DNA of 23,147 nucleotides, taken from assembly GCA_964058845.1 (NCBI GenBank), contig CAXKVR010000674.1:1-23147 (forward strand), given 5' to 3'. The DNA is from Carex sylvatica (taxonomy: Eukaryota; Streptophyta; Magnoliopsida; Poales; Cyperaceae). Shown one piece after another: positions 19,169 through 23,147 of the stretch. Each line of letters starts with the position of its first letter. Positions within the stretch are counted from its first letter, which is position 1. The notes under the pieces are model-generated. The model searched no databases. It had not been told where the DNA came from and was given only the letters and a program-made list of their open reading frames with translations. A program made the position numbers and the translations under genes.

Positions 19169-20545
19169 ATGGTGACTCAAGACGTAGCCCCTTGGTCGGT
19201 CGGCTTATCCGAAGGCACAAAGAAGTACATCCAAAATCCACCCCCAGCACTGCATACGCAAGACAACTCGGCCGTGGAAGCATACGAGAAGTATCTCCGG
19301 CTTCCCGAGCTATCGAAACTATGGAAATTTAAGGACTTCCCTCTGTGGAATAACGAATCCATCATCAAACCGGCGTTGCAAGGCCTTGAGATCACATTCC
19401 GCCACATATCGGTCGCTCTCTCCGATCCCCGTCCATATGCCAATCATCGTGAGTGGAGACGGAGATTGGAGTCGCTTGCATCAAACCAAATCGAGATCAT
19501 TGCCGCTATTTGCGAGGAAGAAATGTCGGGTGGCGGGGCTCCTATCGCAGAGCTAATTACTTCTGAAGGTATGTTGTCTCGTCAGTCGAGTTCAGAGGTT
19601 TGGAAACTTCCCGGCACAAGTGCCGTGGTGAGCCGCACGAGCGAGGCTAGTCTCCTTCCAAGGTTAGCGGCATGGGACAAATCCGAGGATGTGGCAACCA
19701 AAATTCTTTACCAAATAGAGAGTCAGATGGTGCGCTGCCCCTTTACTTTGGGTCTCGGTGAACCCAACCTTGCCGGAAAGCCAGTGCTTGAATACGATCT
19801 TGTTGTCCGGCCACTCGAGCTGCACGCTCTCAAGAAAAGTCCTTTGGAGTCCAAAACCCGTAGAAACCGTGAGAATGAAACCGTCTTCACCGTCCATCAG
19901 ATACTCGAATCATGGCTTTACATGGCACAACAGCTGCTTACCCGTGTCAGGGAAAGGATCGACGGGAAGCAGTGGGAGAAGGCTGCAAGTGATTGTTGGT
20001 TGATGGAGAGGATATGGAAACTTCTGGGTGAGGTGGAGGACCTCCATCTATTGATGGACCCCGATGATTTTCTCCGCCTAAAAAGCCAGCTCGCAATCAA
20101 TGCCTCGTCTGGTTCGGATGTATTCTGCTTCCGGTCAACTGCACTACTTGAGATCACGGCCATGTCAAGGGACCTGAGGCACAAGGTGCCTTGGATTCTT
20201 GGTGTGGAAGTAGACCCGAACGGTGGGCCACGGGTGCAAGATGCCGCCATGGAATTGTTCCACAACCGAAGGAGAGGGGAAGGCAGCAGTGCAGGGAAGA
20301 TTGATTTGTTACAGGCAATTCAGGCGGTAGAGACAGCGGTGAAGAAGTTCTATTTTGGGTACCGGCAACTGATAATGGCGGTTATGGGAAGCTTGGAGGT
20401 CGGCGGTAACAGGGCGTTGTTTGTGCCATCGGATTCATTGGATATGCTTGCTCAGATGTTCCTCGAGCCGCCGTATTACCCGAGCTTGGACGCAGCGAAG
20501 GCCTTCTTGGGAGATCATTGGCATAACCAACATAATAATAAGTGA
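19169..20545 (+). CDS. HSPRO2: HSPRO (Hs1pro-1) family stress-response protein, intronless, 458 aa
   Basis: HSPRO proteins are plant-specific regulators named after the sugar beet nematode-resistance candidate Hs1pro-1. The Arabidopsis members bind the AKIN-beta-gamma subunit of SnRK1 kinase and act in salicylate-linked basal defence. They are not known as enzymes. The Hs1pro-1 N-terminal domain covers roughly residues 35-180 (YLRLPEL at 42-48, SDPRPYANHREWRRRLESLA at 85-104). The C-terminal domain covers roughly 185-450 (CPFTLGLGEPNLAGKP at 190-205, DLHLLMDPDDFLRLKSQL at 291-308, DLRHKVPWILGVEVDPNGGP at 335-354, MFLEPPYYPSLDAAKAFLG at 430-448). I see no signal peptide or membrane segment, so it should be cytosolic or nuclear. 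The start is the first ATG after an in-frame stop at 19118-19120, with strong context AAACATGG. The length is slightly above the roughly 440 aa usual for the family. The first 35 residues are unlike the typical N-terminus. HSPRO1 versus HSPRO2 orthology cannot be settled here. Confidence 0.95.
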   Translation: MVTQDVAPWSVGLSEGTKKYIQNPPPALHTQDNSAVEAYEKYLRLPELSKLWKFKDFPLWNNESIIKPALQGLEITFRHISVALSDPRPYANHREWRRRLESLASNQIEIIAAICEEEMSGGGAPIAELITSEGMLSRQSSSEVWKLPGTSAVVSRTSEASLLPRLAAWDKSEDVATKILYQIESQMVRCPFTLGLGEPNLAGKPVLEYDLVVRPLELHALKKSPLESKTRRNRENETVFTVHQILESWLYMAQQLLTRVRERIDGKQWEKAASDCWLMERIWKLLGEVEDLHLLMDPDDFLRLKSQLAINASSGSDVFCFRSTALLEITAMSRDLRHKVPWILGVEVDPNGGPRVQDAAMELFHNRRRGEGSSAGKIDLLQAIQAVETAVKKFYFGYRQLIMAVMGSLEVGGNRALFVPSDSLDMLAQMFLEPPYYPSLDAAKAFLGDHWHNQHNNK

Positions 20546-20790
20546 TCAGTACAAGTTTTTCCATCAACGGAGAACTTGTTTAGTGATGTTTCATTAATTT
20601 TGTGTTGATTTGTAGGTTCTGTAGAGTACGGAGAATCTGATGATTTATTTTTGTTAATTGTTTGGGGGTGTCAATTGCCCTGTAATTTTGAAGTATTCAA
20701 TTTTTTTGAAGTATTTAAGTCATGTATTAATTTGTTTGGGTTACCTGAACCTGTATATACCCTCATTGTATATATGCATATTTAAACAAG
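20546..20790 (+). terminator. 3' UTR and likely polyadenylation region of HSPRO
   Basis: The stretch after the stop codon is T-rich with TGTA elements (for example 20681-20684 and in CATGTATTAA at 20721) and ends in a TGTATATATGC region, as in plant 3' ends. There is no exact AATAAA, which plants often lack. TTTGAAGTATT is repeated at about 20687 and 20706. The cleavage site is not determined. Confidence 0.4.
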
Positions 20791-21496
20791 AAAATGGATG
20801 CTATTATAGCCAACGAAACACGATTAAATGCATTTACGTGATAATTCCTTGCTGGCACATGAGCTTGCTTTTCTGGCATCCAGCTCATTCTTGTCAAGTT
20901 AAAGAAGAAATGCCATATTTCACAAAGATATATTCTTCTCAAGATAATTTTTATTTGGTAATGGACTTGTAATATTTGTTTGATTAATTAATTCGAAACG
21001 CGGTGGTCTTCATATTTATGTTACCGTAGCCTCAAAAATATATTCTTCATATTGGGCCGAATTTGAGGTTGTGTGGATTTGTTAGTTGCTCCTCCCTCTG
21101 TTTTTCTTTCGTGTAATCAACCAACTAAATTCGTTGCCGAGATAAACAAACTATTAATTAAGTTGAATATTATTTTGTAAGAAAGACACCCCAAATGGGA
21201 GAATCCGTATCCGCGTATCCTCAGGTATTGCATAGGATTATCCTCACTTTACGGTTTGAGATCGATTTGAGATTCAGGTCACCAAAGGGACAGTATTATT
21301 GGGTTTTGAGATTCGTGCCAAGTTAAAAAGAACGGTCCAGATCTAGTAATTGTAAAAGAGTCCCTTATCAGATATTGGAGAGGATGTGATTTCCAAATGG
21401 GAGGCTTATCTACAAGGTTCATTTGCTTACTTTCTTGTCATACTTGGATAATTATAATAATGGACACCCTCAAATGGGAGGCTTAACTTCAAGAAA
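20791..21496. other. Spacer, no gene seen
   Basis: AT-rich sequence. The word CAAATGGGAG recurs near 21192, 21395 and 21472 in the same orientation, the last two followed by GCTTA, so a local duplication is likely. No coding frame is supportable; the frame at 20658-20972 begins in the HSPRO 3' UTR and has no domain. Confidence 0.45.
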
Positions 21497-21901
21497 TACG
21501 GGTGTAAACGGATCGAATATTATTTGATTTCGTCCGGATTTAAAATCGAAAAATTACTTAAATTATCTGATCCGTGTTCGTATCCGAGATTATGTGTCCG
21601 AAAAATTATAACGGATAAAAATACAATAAATTTTTTAACTATCTGTAACTATTTATATCTGACCGTTTATATAACTATATTTATGTATACAAAATTATAT
21701 TTAGATGTTATTCTTTTCTAGAATTTACATTAGTAATTTATTTTTAATTATATCCAATACGTATCCGTATCCGTTTAATATACAATCTATATCCATATCT
21801 GACCGTATCCGAAAAATTATAACAGATAAGAATATAGTTTGACCACCATCCGATCGTATCTGACGGTTTACATCCCTAGTAAGAAAGACACCCCCCCAAA
21901 T
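21177..21901. repeat. Pair of ~20-bp direct repeats about 700 bp apart
   Basis: GTAAGAAAGACACCCCAAAT at 21177-21196 reappears at 21879-21901 with three extra C. The second copy lies directly against the right end of the hAT-like element. The arrangement could be a segmental duplication, or a target-site duplication of a larger insertion that includes the hAT-like element. Confidence 0.6.
21497..21878. mobile_element. hAT-like non-autonomous element, GTAAACGGATC family
   Basis: The left end reads TACGGGTGTAAACGGATCG. The complement of the right end reads TAGGGATGTAAACCGTCAG, so the ends are inverted repeats. The flanks are TCAAGAAA (21489-21496) and GTAAGAAA (21879-21886), sharing six of eight bases, consistent with an 8-bp hAT duplication. 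The interior is rich in ATCCGTATCC and ATCTGACCG words with no transposase frame. Relatives are at 9577-9711 and 13395-13547. Confidence 0.7.
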
Positions 21902-22817
21902 TATGACCTTGGACAATGAATGTAGTAGTCATAGGAGCTCCAAAAGGTATAGGCATCAGCGGTAAATGACCTCTAAGCAAATTGTTATTTTTAGAATTAG
22001 TGATTGTGAATCAAGTCATCTAACATAAAATCTGAATTTAAAACAGTATCAGTTTCAAAAACAGATTTCCTGACCTTCACGCTTCAAAATTTTTAAGTGC
22101 TTGAATAAATTCGAATGCTTAACAATTACTCAAACCAGCTGGGTATCTCAAGCAATTTTTCAGATGCGGATGTCACTAATAGTCATGTAAAGTTAGAATT
22201 CAATTTATGCAAAAACAGATCAAACATATCATGCATTCTTCATATGATGCATAGATGCAGTTAAACAGATCAAAGTTTGCCAATTTCATGGAATAATAAA
22301 ATTGCTAACATGTAGAAAATTACTAGGAATAGATAAACAAAAACACAGACACCCATGCCTGAATAGCTGAGCTCACGACGCCCCTCAAAGCATATTTTTG
22401 AGCATATGGCAAGCATATCCGATTCGGAAACTGAATTCAAACTTATTAGCAAATACCCTACATTTTATTTCTAGTTTTCTGGATTTGTTTTCATCAAAAG
22501 CCTGATATCATCAAATTCAGTTACAAAGACTATTATCTTATTCCCTTTTAACTTTGTTGCGAAGTTCAATATCAGACTTAATTTATTCCATACTAAATTG
22601 GCAATGCAATTATTTTCTTTCATTATGCAGAAATTTATTTTTGTTTTCTTATTTTATTTATTAGCTCGGACTTTAATTAAATTTGTTGATTTCTGATTTT
22701 GAGAAATCCAAACTAGCCCATACATCTCGACCCCTATGAAAGCCCAAGCCCAAGACCACGAAAATTAAATTTAGCAAGTTTCAATTTTCGGCCCAAGGAA
22801 TTTCTTTCTTTGGATTC
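21887..22817. other. Spacer, no gene seen
   Basis: AT-rich. The frame at 22270-22452 (minus) has no recognisable domain and includes a hydrophobic run that AT-rich DNA often produces. At 22715-22800 several AGCCCA words occur, with no clear structure. Confidence 0.45.
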
Positions 22818-22827
22818 GGCTCAGAAC

Positions 22828-23112
22828 CCTAAATTTGTATTAATAGCATAAAAAAAAACTCCAAAATGGGGGAATTCCACGTTTAATCTACAGCCCATTA
22901 TGGAGAATCTCAGATTGGATTGGTGGCCCTCTAAAAGTTCAAAAAATACATTATAATATTGAATATATTTAAGTTTTAAGGGATCTCTAAGCCAATCTGA
23001 GATCTTCCATAAATGGGCTGCAGATTAGTTTAGTGGCTCAGGTAAATGTGAAATTCCTCTATTTTGAAAGTGTTTTGTTTATTTTTTTTAAAGAGTATAA
23101 AATTTTTTTTTG
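22828..23112. mobile_element. Foldback MITE bounded by a perfect 10-bp direct repeat
   Basis: The best-paired arms are about 22863-22945 and 23066-22965. The left reads AAAATGGGGGAATTCCACGT, the complement of the right reads AAAATAGAGGAATTTCACAT. Both then share CAGCCCATT.ATGGA and ATCTCAGATTGG. The right arm has about 17 extra bases (CCTGAGCCACTAAACTA, complement strand). Weaker AT-rich pairing continues outward until GGCTCAGAAC, present at 22818-22827 and again at 23113-23122. A 10-bp duplication fits a Mutator-like element. No coding capacity. Confidence 0.7.
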
Positions 23113-23147
23113 GGCTCAGAACAGCGCTAGCCCAAGAGTAAATGAGG

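Noticed and set aside
19117..19332. 71-codon frame overlapping the HSPRO start
   Set aside because: It begins with GTG, not ATG, and lies in another frame of a clearly coding region.
19918..20265. 115-codon minus-strand frame inside HSPRO
   Set aside because: It is a shadow of the HSPRO coding strand. The plus frame matches the family end to end.
1..23147. CRISPR array, operon or bacterial-type system
   Set aside because: The tandem repeats have no spacer architecture, and the gene content, promoter type and repeats are those of a plant nuclear genome.

Overview
The window looks like nuclear DNA of a flowering plant, probably not a grass. The evidence is one clear intronless plant-specific gene of the HSPRO (Hs1pro-1) family, long AT-rich intergenic DNA, a plant-type core promoter (TATA box plus pyrimidine patch), and many small terminal-inverted-repeat (TIR) elements of the kinds common in plant genomes. 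I cannot name the species.

Layout. Positions 1-5197 are one tandem array of a degenerate ~81-bp unit, running off the left edge. It carries internal higher-order duplications: a 161-bp dimer near 941-1262 and large near-identical blocks between 2287 and 4131. Positions 5198-6800 are a compositionally different block that reads like a degenerate LTR-retrotransposon flank and contains a short 69-bp tandem repeat. From 6800 to about 18950 I find no supportable gene. This stretch holds microsatellites, a complete non-autonomous hAT-type element with a target-site duplication (8198-8737), fragments of a second hAT-like family, a candidate Tourist-like element, a probable tRNA-derived SINE on the minus strand, and three inverted-repeat elements clustered at 12.25-13.94 kb.

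The only confident gene is HSPRO at 19169-20545 (+), 458 codons without an intron. Its upstream region has a TATA box, a Y-patch, a telo-box, a CCGCGG (CAMTA-type) site and an overlapping CRT/DRE-ABRE core, which fits a stress-responsive gene. Downstream lie AT-rich DNA, another hAT-like element (21497-21878) and an inverted-repeat element bounded by a perfect 10-bp direct repeat (about 22828-23112).

No operon-like or multi-gene system is visible. The most unusual features are the 81-bp array, whose period is a multiple of three so that cysteine-rich repeat frames stay open on the minus strand, its recent higher-order rearrangement, and the density of foldback elements. All calls were made by reading the sequence. 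Multi-exon genes with short exons, or non-coding RNAs without a recognisable signature, could have been missed.
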